Positions 47,501-52,984 of a DNA stretch of 64,000 nucleotides are shown one piece after another. The notes under the pieces were generated by a model that did no database searches, was not told where the DNA came from, and saw nothing but the letters and a program-made list of their open reading frames with translations. The stretch comes from Lumbricus rubellus (Eukaryota > Annelida > Clitellata > Crassiclitellata > Lumbricidae): positions 24,807,665-24,871,664 of the forward strand of contig OX243827.1 of assembly GCA_945859605.1 (NCBI GenBank), written 5' to 3'. Numbering within the stretch: the stretch's first letter is position 1; each line of letters starts with the position of its first letter. Position numbers and translations under genes: made by a program.

Positions 47501-48928
47501 ATAAGCAGACTCGAGAAATCTATATAAATAAAAATGTAACTGCGTACGCACGTTTCTTTCGGACCAAGGATCTCGGAAAGTCTTGACCGGGAGGGGAGGG
47601 GAGGTGGAATGGAGGTAGGGAGGGATGGTTGGATGCTCTTTTCAGCCACAGCAACGCGTGGTCGGATACGCTAGTAGATAAATAACATTGAATGTGTTTT
47701 CTTTGAATAGACCATAATAATATTGAATTTGTTTCCTTAAATTGAATAGACCATAGCCGAGCCCATCATGGGTTACTACTACGACGGTCCGATACCGTTG
47801 TACATGCCCGACACGCACTGCAGCCAGGAGCTGACCTACTACATCCACAATCGGACGAAGATGTCGGAGCTCGGTGGAACTGTAGCGTCCAGCCTCGAGT
47901 TCGATCCGTGTGGCGAGGGTCAGTTCTTCGTTTCTCTCGTCAGAGGGACGAATCTGTATCTTGTCGTCATCGAAGGTTATGTGGATCTCTCGAAAAATCC
48001 GTTCAACTTCATCTGTATACTGACCAACGAGCAAGTTACTTTTTGCTTCTTTCTCTTGATGGCGGGGTGCTTGATGGCAGAGTCGGGTAGAGAAATTTTC
48101 GAAGAGGGGGCCAAAATATATTGGGTCTTGGGTCTTGAAAAAAAAATTCTTTGGGCGAATTTTTTTCCCATTTGGTCGAAATGTCGGAAAAAAGATACCA
48201 CTTTGCCCACTGAATTTTTAGTCTTACGTTACTTTTCTTTCTGTCTTCTCTGTCTCCTTTACCCGTTGCATTGCATCGAACATGTAGGGGGCGAGGACCA
48301 CTTCCATTTTTCCCACCAGGATGCGAAGACCGTTTCTACTTCACATGATTATTCTTGTCTTTGAAGTTTGAATATACGTGCTTATAACTTTAGTATGATA
48401 TAACGTATAATACTCAGAATGCTGACTGCAACTGATAATTAAAGTGAATACTTACTTACAACTTGTGGGTCACGGTGGTGTATCACTGCCTTGCATCCTG
48501 AGGGTGGCAGGTTCGAATCCATCTCAAGTCACTGCGTAGGGACCTTGGGCAAGTCCTTCACTCGCAATTGCTCTGGTGCTTCGGCATGAAACTCCAATGC
48601 AATGTTCGCACTTTAGTAGGGACCGCCTCTGAGTAGAGAACTTGACGGAACGCTATAGAAATTGAGAAGTAAACATATAAATAAATGTATTCGTGTGGTT
48701 GTTGAACGTTTCAGTGCTCTCTCGACCAACCAAGCGCCAGTGGAGCAGGTCGATACCCAGTGCGAAGGCCTGATGCTGGAGCTGAAGGATATTGAGACGT
48801 ATAGTTCGACCTGTAGTCAAATGGCACCGGTGCCAGTGTCTTGTGGCTACAATGATGCCAGTCGCATTGTCTTGAACAGTTTTGTCGTTGTCGTCATCTT
48901 GGCTGCTCTACTTTGTGTGGCAACCTAG
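28540..48928 (+). CDS. folate-receptor-like / alpha2delta (CACNA2D/CACHD1-like) VWA-Cache protein
   Basis: Eighteen exons join to 4,233 nt (1,410 aa plus stop), every phase compatible: 28540-29554, 29946-30144, 30737-30886, 32805-32990, 34464-34706, 35128-35264, 36224-36345, 36898-37166, 38032-38185, 38908-39121, 41370-41564, 42159-42333, 43138-43299, 43856-43989, 44839-45022, 46108-46306, 47750-48030, 48715-48928. Domains in order: signal peptide (1-26); folate-receptor-like Cys-rich domain (about 44-176); hydrophobic segments (197-210, 224-247); a second signal-like segment (256-279); VWA N-terminal domain (about 280-500); VWA with a complete MIDAS, DGSLS at 508-512 and FITDG later; Cache region (from about 750); C-terminal hydrophobic tail suggesting a GPI anchor or TM. 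By family, alpha2delta proteins bind calcium channel complexes extracellularly and promote trafficking. Function here is inferred. Fusion versus two genes is unresolved. Confidence 0.88.
29946..30144 (+). CDS. exon 2: VWA N-terminal domain
   Basis: The acceptor cttattttag precedes AA CTT TAC. It encodes ELYINEKQNLTSSFVDEVKE to GAMKYD plus two bases. The donor is gtacga at 30145. The last 14 coding bases belong to the first unit of a 40-bp tandem array. Confidence 0.8.
30131..30370 (+). repeat. six tandem 40-bp units containing copies of the exon 2 donor
   Basis: Units start at 30131, 30171, 30211, 30251, 30291 and 30331. Each reads a(t/g)gaa(a/g)ta(c/a)gatt(a/t)gt(a/g)... The first contains the end of exon 2 and its real donor (ATTA/gtacga). 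The others carry near-copies such as atta/gtagga. Confidence 0.95.
30531..30672. mobile_element. hAT-like MITE (cagggtgagaattgc family), copy 1
   Basis: It begins cagggtgagaattgcc and ends near aaattctcttgctg, with tggttcatagtctgatccc inside as in sister copies at 33012, 41596 and 43306. The TSD is not clear here. Confidence 0.6.
30737..30886 (+). CDS. exon 3: VWA N-terminal domain
   Basis: The acceptor tttttctcag, then T CGT GTG GGG; donor gttagt. It encodes RVGRQLLKEQSTVKLPDSIQ to MQDNPYLR, with an N-glycosylation site (NWT). Confidence 0.85.
31350..31710. mobile_element. hAT (Charlie-like) MITE, 361 bp, perfect 8-bp TSD
   Basis: The ends are cagtggtgcacaac and gttgtgcaccactg. The left end continues into the ggcccgcgggccacat motif widespread in hAT elements. 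The flanks are ttttagac on both sides (31342-31349, 31711-31718). It lies in intron 3. Confidence 0.92.
31905..31995 (-). repeat. tRNA-derived SINE head (minus strand)
   Basis: The complement reads tagtgattagcatgctgg (box A region) and gttaggttcaaatctcc (box B). Intron 3. Confidence 0.5.
32500..32727 (+). repeat. tRNA-derived SINE family A
   Basis: It has gacgcggtggcgtagtggtgg, ggttcgaatccacttcaag, gagcaagtccttcactcaca and ggggcgcctctgagtacg, ending in (aata)n. Intron 3, sense, ending 78 bp before exon 4. Confidence 0.88.
32805..32990 (+). CDS. exon 4: end of VWA N-domain and VWA MIDAS
   Basis: The acceptor ctcctccag; donor gtatgg. It encodes YLYFGSSTGVFRIYPG, WYMSRKTGPKDIVIIIDGSL and SMKGA. 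DGSLS fits DxSxS, the first part of a metal-ion-dependent adhesion site. Confidence 0.92.
33012..33150. mobile_element. hAT-like MITE (cagggtgagaattgc family), copy 2
   Basis: The ends are cagggtgagaattgc and caattctcacactg. The flanks cttacgac and cttatgat match at 6 of 8 positions. It starts 21 bp after the exon 4 donor. Confidence 0.7.
33193..33807 (+). mobile_element. mariner-like element, 615 bp, TA target duplication
   Basis: The ends are cactgtgccccataaaaaaa and ttttttatggggcacagtg with TA on both sides. The ORF at 33529-33726 (ELKEHLIVVWAQL to GHHFEHLL) resembles the mariner/Tc1 transposase C-terminus. The catalytic core is deleted. It lies in intron 4. Confidence 0.88.
33810..34437. 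repeat. AT-rich minisatellite, about seven units of roughly 90 bp
   Basis: The repeated words are taataatgatcattaattata, taacagtactctttcaaaaaaatcg and ttcaaaattccatattgatt. The array ends about 26 bp before exon 5. Confidence 0.95.
34464..34706 (+). CDS. exon 5: VWA domain
   Basis: The acceptor ctgcgcgcag; donor gttagt. It encodes MQMAKSVIRIILNMLNHQYY to NIEPSGGSDHL. The GGSDH stretch sits where VWA domains carry the second MIDAS-loop residue (here Ser). Confidence 0.9.
34707..34905. repeat. (GTATT)n microsatellite starting at the exon 5 donor
   Basis: gttagtattgtattg continues as gtatt with gcatt variants for about 195 bases. Confidence 0.97.
35128..35264 (+). CDS. exon 6: VWA domain
   Basis: The acceptor gttgtcag; donor gtcttt. 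It encodes IAFQMAFKMFETHRMAHGG, CRNMIFFITDGKEM and DGDVRCTAG. FITDG supplies the last MIDAS aspartate. Confidence 0.9.
35301..35600 (-). pseudogene. L2-like LINE 3' fragment (minus strand)
   Basis: The minus ORF at 35586-35320 carries SFAMAGPSFWNKLPSSL, the same (F)xVxGPxxWNxLP block as the LINE at 53 kb, then the tail tatatagcgcc in complement. Intron 6. Confidence 0.7.
35621..35806 (+). repeat. dispersed repeat, second copy of 6911-7108
   Basis: It shares ttttagaactgcacaactcc, agaagtgcttctacaactgc and gtgtacaactgcacgttaaa. Intron 6. Confidence 0.7.
35884..36112 (+). repeat. tRNA-derived SINE family A
   Basis: gggcatggtggtgtaatgg, gcaggttcgactccacctca, ctccaatgcagtgtccgtgc, gggagcgactctgagtag and (aaat)n. 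Intron 6. Confidence 0.88.
36224..36345 (+). CDS. exon 7: insertion in the VWA region
   Basis: The acceptor aaatcgtag; donor gtatga. It encodes AISYLEDNSKKFNPGNICRF, YDYIIDAVNLLKAM and VSPNQ. From memory of the family, vertebrate alpha2delta proteins pass more directly from the ITDG/FTDG strand to the next one, so this exon may be a lineage-specific loop. Confidence 0.82.
36408..36700. repeat. L2/SINE tail (minus) followed by (ATT)n
   Basis: ttcgagaatttatatagcacctcttcaggag...actcagaggcactcccag is the complement of the shared tail. (att)n fills about 36600-36690. Intron 7. Confidence 0.7.
36799..36890. mobile_element. 92-bp mariner MITE abutting the exon 8 acceptor
   Basis: The ends are caggatgggccaaaag and gggggccaccctg, with TA on both sides (36797-36798, 36891-36892). 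The interior words cttgccaatatctttcccag and agtaagaatt identify the 24.6-kb family. Exon 8 begins at 36898. Confidence 0.88.
36898..37166 (+). CDS. exon 8: end of VWA, start of Cache region
   Basis: The acceptor gtacatag; donor gtgagg. It encodes VTIFTFLTNDGKDP, GRLACENQGVMSKI and SSPGDQSAVISMTQPVYTEN. RxFTFL/ACENxG is a classic alpha2delta signature. Confidence 0.9.
37190..37420 (-). repeat. tRNA-derived SINE family A
   Basis: The complement of the SINE with tatagcgccccttcaagctc and gatggattcgagcc. It lies about 20 bp downstream of the exon 8 donor, separated only by (ttta)n, and is followed by a second partial copy to about 37480. Confidence 0.85.
37639..37963. mobile_element. hAT-type MITE, 325 bp, perfect 8-bp TSD
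   Basis: The ends are catgggcgaagac and gtctctgcccatg; gtcctaag duplicates exactly at 37631-37638 and 37964-37971. Interior words agttgatgatctttttttag link it to 13476-13867. Intron 8, ending 68 bp before exon 9. Confidence 0.92.
38032..38185 (+). CDS. exon 9: Cache region
   Basis: The acceptor gcttgttgcag; donor gtgaga. It encodes KELLGVVGIDIPLEKFESMF and ILMDGSPLIHPLMKLSYR. LxGVxGxDIPL is typical of the alpha2delta Cache fold. Confidence 0.92.
38240..38830. repeat. LINE/SINE tail and (ACAGAG)n low-complexity DNA
   Basis: ccatttataaagcgcttcttgcag...agaagcgctcccag (38290-38340) is a divergent tail. A cagaca/gacagag microsatellite fills about 38620-38823. Intron 9. Confidence 0.65.
38908..39121 (+). 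CDS. exon 10: Cache region
   Basis: The acceptor tatactgcag, chosen because it keeps phase 0 (CAC AGC AGG GTA); two further AGs lie 8 and 11 bases downstream. The donor is gtgggt. It encodes RVKAKYVGLYSLETEGGEPE and GRATLFGKFTYLLPTTSSEY. Confidence 0.82.
39236..39385 (+). repeat. L2 3' end with (GATT)n
   Basis: ctgttgaagattgttttt precedes ggccgggagcgcctctgag and gacgctatataattac(gatt)n. Intron 10. Confidence 0.65.
39832..41320 (-). mobile_element. Helitron-like element carrying tandem repeats
   Basis: Read on the minus strand, the right end is cccgggcaacaccgggtacc...agctag, a Helitron-type 3' end with CTAG at 39835-39832. Inside are a C-rich array (39890-40420) and about four diverged units of roughly 290 bp, marked by cctctg(t/c)cta and gatcaatagctg (40490, 40810, 41095, 41225). 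The 5' end is not exactly defined; it runs into (ataaat)n. Intron 10. The proline- and glycine-rich ORFs here are artefacts. Confidence 0.6.
41370..41564 (+). CDS. exon 11: ectodomain after Cache
   Basis: The acceptor tgtttgtag; donor gtgcat. It encodes ESDYSIGLNIFPPDLKHRKL, KVFSGQAAASYLHTLL and NSMDEGRLYTG. Confidence 0.88.
41596..41743. mobile_element. hAT-like MITE (cagggtgagaattgc family), copy 3
   Basis: It begins cagggtgaaaatagc and ends aattctcatactg. Flanks tatacagt and catacagt match at 7 of 8. It starts 31 bp after the exon 11 donor. Confidence 0.75.
41970..42085 (+). repeat. 3' part of SINE-like family B
   Basis: gtggctgccaacggtgaaat, gattgtaatcatactgcatt and gtgtcagtttgaaaat match 60470-60575. 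Intron 11. Confidence 0.65.
42159..42333 (+). CDS. exon 12
   Basis: The acceptor tatgggag is weak but gives the required phase; donor gtaatt. It encodes GVNVSLKHSVVALSYESFCS, YDQYVDRDNEYF and NCTLLTFAA. An N-glycosylation motif (NVS) is present. Confidence 0.82.
42334..42580. repeat. (TTTA)n low-complexity tract beginning at the exon 12 donor
   Basis: gtaatttatttaatttatttatttt continues for about 240 bases. The intron 12 donor is part of the repeat. Confidence 0.9.
42880..43050 (-). pseudogene. possible LINE C-terminal scrap
   Basis: Minus-strand translation gives WKKAAGAARDREEWR, similar to the A.DR..WR... end of several LINE RT proteins. Too short and broken to classify. Intron 12. Confidence 0.3.
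43138..43299 (+). CDS. exon 13
   Basis: The acceptor gcgagacag; donor gtaagt. It encodes SQDIKITRAIEDVWIARSAA and GVMRIFPGVAIPGAELIDIA. GVxRxFPG is typical of alpha2delta/CACHD1 ectodomains. Confidence 0.9.
43306..43466. mobile_element. hAT-like MITE (cagggtgagaattgc family), copy 4, at the exon 13 donor
   Basis: It begins cgaggtgataatttt and ends aattctcatactg. Its left boundary is immediately after the donor gtaagt (43300-43305). Flanks ttgtaagt and ctgtaaac agree at 5 of 8. Confidence 0.65.
43545..43806. repeat. SINE tail scrap and (CATA)n microsatellite
   Basis: cttctgagtagaaccttgaagtgcacatacat is a SINE 3' end that continues as about 220 bases of (cata)n. Intron 13, ending 50 bp before exon 14. 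Confidence 0.92.
43856..43989 (+). CDS. exon 14
   Basis: The acceptor ttgttttcag; donor gtttgt. It encodes QDWYLIALLNRGFLSVLGEH and VVTISQAFLNGVANCTE. Confidence 0.9.
44092..44353 (-). repeat. retroelement tails and L2 3' fragment
   Basis: Two direct copies of cgcccttgtaacggcatgtgctgtgttac(a/g)gtgccatagaaat (plus sense) precede an L2 end in complement (tcattcatttcgagaatttatattgcgc...actcagaggcgctcccag) whose translation includes FYKSLKTYF. Intron 14. Confidence 0.7.
44427..44755 (+). mobile_element. Helitron-related fragment
   Basis: The start tctatataaataaaaatgaac and the body (gattgttttgaaaatttt, cgcaaccttttccacaaaaag, ccgccatttgcaaattc) match 46369-46811. The 3' hairpin end is missing. 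Intron 14. Confidence 0.65.
44839..45022 (+). CDS. exon 15
   Basis: The acceptor gttgataacag; donor gtaagc. It encodes EETVKECNELGVLAVVAIDV and a cysteine-rich end, HACGTSYECVYHERTVQCET. CxxxxxxxGxLAxVAID is a family-typical segment. Confidence 0.92.
45031..45300 (-). pseudogene. L2-like LINE 3' fragment (minus strand)
   Basis: The complement translates as RRSFSVAGPTTWNGLPVTLR and LFLKNLKTVLF, followed by the tail gggagcgcttctgagtag and (aaat)n. It is closely related to the 53-kb LINE. It starts 8 bp after the exon 15 donor. Confidence 0.8.
45847..46100 (+). pseudogene. L2-like LINE 3' ends abutting exon 16
   Basis: A tail (gccgggagcactcccgagtag...(gaat)n) is followed by another 3' end reading FSFLKTYFFSCGLHTGSASE, then aggcgctttataaat and (aatac)n. 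The last tail unit ends about 8 bases before the exon 16 start. Confidence 0.75.
46108..46306 (+). CDS. exon 16
   Basis: The acceptor atgtttgtag; donor gtaaca. It encodes CYLIDSTANFILPREMNVGN, HPFILNHLINLEVFNVRINN and an acidic end HEDENQDDNAE. Confidence 0.88.
46369..46811 (+). mobile_element. Helitron-type non-autonomous element, 443 bp
   Basis: The 5' end is TC tatataaatgata. The 3' end is gcaacgagtggccgggtacagcc(tg), a degraded form of the hairpin-plus-CTAG end. It shares its body with 44427-44755. No TSD is expected. Intron 16. Confidence 0.7.
46940..47120 (+). repeat. SINE family A, partial
   Basis: ttcttcattcgcagttgctc, gaaacttcgatccagtgtcc, ggagtgcttctgagtag and gctatagcaagtgcacatgc. 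The tRNA-like head is lost. Intron 16. Confidence 0.75.
47355..47518 (+). repeat. SINE family A, partial, cut by a Helitron
   Basis: tccacctcaagccgccacg, gagcaagtccttcactcaca, gaaactccgacgcagtgtcc and gagcacctctgagtatagag. The Helitron at 47519 follows its 3' end. Confidence 0.8.
47519..47674 (+). mobile_element. Helitron-type non-autonomous element, 156 bp
   Basis: It begins TC-tatataaataaaaatg and ends gcaacgcgtggtcggatacg-CTAG, with a gcgt/acgc hairpin next to the terminus. It is inserted between A and T as Helitrons are. Confidence 0.85.
47750..48030 (+). CDS. exon 17
   Basis: The acceptor aattgaatag; a GC donor, gcaagt, at 48031. It encodes TIAEPIMGYYYDGPIPLYMP, CSQELTYYIHNRTKM and TNLYLVVIEGYVDLSKNPFN. 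The GC donor is the only site tried that gives the phase 2 needed for exon 18. Confidence 0.85.
48031..48714 (+). other. intron 17: GC-AG intron
   Basis: It starts gcaagt after ACC AAC GA and ends gaacgtttcag. It contains a hAT-like scrap (aaattttcgaagagggggcc...tttcccatttggtcgaaatg, 48095-48210) and a SINE (48466-48690). Confidence 0.75.
48466..48690 (+). repeat. tRNA-derived SINE family A
   Basis: gggtcacggtggtgtatca, ggcaggttcgaatccatctc, gaaactccaatgcaatgttc, gaccgcctctgagtagagaa and (aaat)n. It ends about 24 bp before exon 18. Confidence 0.88.
48715..48928 (+). CDS. exon 18: C-terminus with hydrophobic tail
   Basis: The acceptor gttgaacgtttcag; stop TAG at 48926-48928. It encodes ALSTNQAPVEQVDTQCEG, a cysteine-containing linker and LNSFVVVVILAALLCVAT. 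The tail fits a GPI-attachment signal or single TM segment, as in alpha2delta proteins. Confidence 0.9.
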
Positions 48929-49011
48929 TTCTGTGAAAGAGCGTTAAATACTCTTTAGTACTGCTGTTCGTTATAAGTTATGTTTTGGTCTGTAAAACAC
49001 TGTATTTCAAG

Positions 49012-49017
49012 AATAAA
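49012..49017 (+). terminator. polyadenylation signal AATAAA of the alpha2delta-like gene
   Basis: aataaa lies 84 bases after the stop codon and is followed by a T/G-containing stretch. It gives a short 3' UTR of about 100-110 bases. Confidence 0.75.
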
Positions 49018-49151
49018 TGGAAGATGTTATATGCTCTGTAACCACTGCATGGTCATAACCCGTAGGCTATAATAGCCTAGGCTGCCCTTGTTCGCATTCC
49101 GATCACTTCTTTCTCTCGTTTAGAACGTCCTTTATAACAGACGACCTTCGG

Positions 49152-49368
49152 CTTTGTTTGTATGCGCACTTGTTATAGCGCCTCTTCCAGCTCTCAACCG
49201 CTACTCAGAGGCGCTCCCGACTACAGCGCGGACACTGCATCGGAGTTTCACGCCGAAGCGCTGAGCAATTGTGAGTGAAGAACTTGCCAGGTCCTTACGC
49301 GGCGAGGTGGATTCGAACCTCGAACCTTCCGGCTTCAAGGCAACGACGCCACCACTACACCACCGTAT
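49152..49368 (-). repeat. tRNA-derived SINE family A
   Basis: The complement of the SINE: tatagcgcctcttccagctc, cggacactgcatcggagttt, gtggattcgaacc and accactacaccaccgt. Confidence 0.88.
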
Positions 49369-49424
49369 GTCTATCTGGCTTGCCAAGGTCAGTACTGTTG
49401 TCTCCGATTGCCGTGCTCTCCAAT

Positions 49425-51055
49425 ATTCATTCATTCATTCTGAGCATTTAATGTATATAGCGCCCCTTTAAGAAACTACTCAGAGGCGCTCCGATATCCT
49501 TCCTCTTCAAGAGGGACGTTTAAACATTTTTGTTGGATTACTCAGTAGTCTGCTGCTTGGCCAAATTTCACCAGATGTCTTCCCGCGATTTGCTTTTTTA
49601 TATAGAGCCTCAAGTAGATTACAGAACACGTGTGATAAAGTCGCGCAAAAAACGCGGCCTGACTAAGAAAAACTGCATTCGGATACGGCACCCGTTTTGC
49701 AACCGAAATAACGAAGCGACAAATCCAAGCGACAAATCTAATATACGTCCAGTTTGGGTAGAGTTAGAGATGGATTTATATCGAATTATCGTCCACTGAG
49801 ATTGAATAAAACGGACTTATTCGGGTCCGACCGTCTGCGGCTTATTGGAAACGATAAGCGAATTGAATGCAGAAATTTGCCACCCAAGTCCCCGAGTCTA
49901 CACAGCAGTTTTCGAAATAAGGCGAAGAAAATAAGGCGAAACGCCTGCATTAGATTTGGGGTAAGGTAGATCTCAGAATTGCATGGTCGCGAATCACGCT
50001 TAAAAGTAGCCTAAAAGTCGCGAAACGAGCATCTAAATGACGACATTGATAAATTTTTGCTATCACATTAAATAGGTTTTTTAGTCAGCTACAAAACACG
50101 AGAAGGAACCATCTATGTAAAATGCAGATGATTGGTTGCTCCGCTCTTACTATAGACAGTAGACTAGTCCGTATGCCATACCGCCCATACACCTGCAGGA
50201 TGTAGACCTAGAGTCTAGGTGTCCTAGACCTATTCAGGCCAGTTATTTTTGTATCAACATCACACATGCATGGCAGCTGGTTAAAGTACCCTAGTAACCT
50301 AATGCGGACCTTTGCGGTCAATTTAAGACCATTAAAAATGTCGCCGTAGCGACCGCGGGACACGCCAGAAGTAGCCCAAACAGCGTGAGGTCGAGAAGAC
50401 GAGAATTTCAGTCGTGAGCACGTTAAAAAGTAGCCCAATTCGCGCTTTTCGCGACGACCGGGCAACCCTGATGTGTGCATTCATTCGTCTGAAGGCCAGT
50501 GCGACTTGTAAGCAGCAAGTTCCGATACAGCACCAATGCAAAACGAAATCAGATCTATCTACATGGCCGTGCGGTAAACGGGAACAAATTGCGCGCAATA
50601 AATAACGTTTATACGACGACTGTTACAGTAGGCCCCTCTGCATCGCCAGAGAAGCGGCTACGAGTAATTCGATGCAAACGTTAATCTAATGGTGGGGATT
50701 GCTCCTTTGGGGTTCATCAGACGCGTCCGCAGCTTAGAACCTGCCACCCTAACCCCCCTCACCTCACCCTCACCCCTTTGGTCATAGCCATCGGTCTTGA
50801 CGCGTTAGCCAAATGTCAAGGACCCATGACGCACGCGACTGATTTTTTGGTGCGGAATAATTGCAATTTTGGTCTATTTCCACGCGAGACAATTCTTGTA
50901 AATAGATAATGGATTCCGTGATTGAGTGTCTGCAGGCTAGGCCTATTTATTTGGCGCTGCTGTTTGGTGCATTGTCTTTTAATTGCCATAGTTGCCATTG
51001 TTACTGCTATAGACACGCGGCAAGCCGACATCAATTGCTAATAATTATAATAATA
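49425..51055. other. intergenic DNA, no gene recognised
   Basis: It contains an L2/SINE tail (49425-49495, minus) and a stretch at 50335-50475 with agtagccca and gaccgggcaaccctg words that may be a hAT end. An 89-codon basic ORF (49530-49799) with KSRKKRGLTKKNCIRIRHPF has no recognised family and no upstream acceptor I trust. Confidence 0.4.
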
Positions 51056-51057
51056 GA

Positions 51058-51400
51058 GGTCATTCAGTCATTCGTTCATTCACTCATTCATTCGTTCATT
51101 CATTCATTCATTCATTCATCCATCATTCATTTATTCAATCAATCATTCATTCGTTCATTCATTCATTCATTCATCCATCATTCGTTCGTTCGTTCGTTCG
51201 ATCGTTCGTTCATTCATTCGTACATTCAGTCAGTCGTGTATTTATATAGCGCATCTTCAAGGAAACTACACGGAGGTGCTCCCGGCTCCAGCGTGGCCAA
51301 AAGAACAGTTTTACGAGCGTGACTTCGGACGCAGGTGCAGCTCAAGAGGGAGAGGCCATTTCATTCCATACCGCCGGGGAAACCACAGAAAAAGCATGAC
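51058..51400 (-). pseudogene. (TTCA)n and L2-like 3' fragment (minus strand)
   Basis: (attc)n at 51060-51240 is the complement of the gaat tail. Next come tatatagcgcatcttcaagg, ggaggtgctcccggctcc and a translation containing EWNGLSL. Antisense LINE end. Confidence 0.7.
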
Positions 51401-51576
51401 TTTGCATGACTTTGGTATACGAGCAAACGGGACTGAGAGCACTCCCCCTACCATGCACTGAGCGTCGGGATCGACTAGTCCGAGTACCCGGTACAGGCTG
51501 GCAAGGATCAGTATAATAGACTGCATGAGGTCACACTGGGCAGTAGACACCAATCAGTGCGATCAGTTTTAATGTA

Positions 51577-51979
51577 CACTGTGTCCCAATAAATCGGGGC
51601 CCTTTTATAATGTAAATAAATCAGGCAAATCTTTATCGATTGTCAAAATTTCAAAATTGTTTTTACCCTGAGATAATTATCTTCCACTGATTTAAATATG
51701 AAGTTTCTGGCATGAATATTGACGTCACAATTACGTCATTTGCATCAGAGAATTCAAATGTTAAGTACCAAACACAACGATTTTTGTTGACATTTGGTTT
51801 CGATATGTAAATTAACGACGTCATTACGACGTAATTTTTTAGTGAGGGCCGTTCATAAATTACCAATTTGTAGATAATTATCTCAGGATAAAAAAGGTTT
51901 TGAAATTTTGACAATCGATGAATATTTGCCAGTTTTATTCACATTATAAGAAGGGGCCCCGATTTATTGGGACACAGTG
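51577..51979. mobile_element. palindromic mariner MITE, 403 bp, TA target duplication
   Basis: cactgtgtcccaataaatcgg and its complement form ends that pair over about 110 bp (gggcccttttataatgt; gataattatctcag). TA flanks both sides. No coding capacity. Confidence 0.9.
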
Positions 51980-52179
51980 TATATGCTGTTTCTCAAGCTC
52001 ATCGTCGAACCAATTCACCTTGATCGAAATCTCCCTGCGGCTCCTTGCGAACTTCGATGCACACGCCACACGGACTACGAGCATCCAAGCACTCAGTTCA
52101 GGGTTTCATCGTTGTAATGGTGCACCAAACCGGAAGCGGAAACAGATTGCAAGGGTGACGTCACTTCCGCTTTGACCTG

Positions 52180-52460
52180 CAGCAGACGATTACTGTTATT
52201 TCTAATTCGAGCGCTGAAGCGTTTTGTTGCTATCTCCGATTGTGTACATGTAAATATCTATGCAGAGGCAGTATCACTGTCTTGATTGACTTTCCGATAT
52301 CCCGAGGGATCGTAGTGGCATTGGTAGGTCTATGTTGGTTGGGTGCGTTCTTTTACCGTCATCCGGAAACGATTGGGAGCAGAATTATCTGGAGGAGGCT
52401 CTCAACGTGAACGAATAGAAATGAACGAATAAGTAAGTGAGATTAAGTAGATAACCTACC
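52180..52460. other. intergenic DNA, nothing recognised
   Basis: Unique sequence with no sizeable frame. A degenerate L2-like tail phrase may be present near 52370-52420. Confidence 0.35.
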
Positions 52461-52800
<340 letters not shown>

Positions 52801-52869
52801 TTCTGCCTCTCTATTCCATCGATGCTCTCCATAGGCCTAATTGTGAGCGAACAACTTCCTCAATGTCCA

Positions 52870-52965
52870 TACACATGTAACCCTCTCAGTAAGGGGATGA
52901 GGTTCGAAACCGCATCATACCCTTCTACAAAGCAAGTCTTCTAACCAGTCGGCCACTGTTACATA
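52870..52965 (-). repeat. tRNA-derived SINE head (minus strand)
   Basis: The complement reads tggccgactggttagaagac (box A region) and gcggtttcgaacctcatcc (box B). The rest of the unit is not recognised. Confidence 0.5.
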
Positions 52966-52984
52966 AGATGACGACGACGAAGAC

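Noticed and set aside
47768..48364. 198-codon ORF read through as one exon
   Set aside because: After the GC donor at 48031 it runs into a transposon scrap (leucine/phenylalanine-rich translation). Splicing to exon 18 restores the family C-terminus and membrane anchor.
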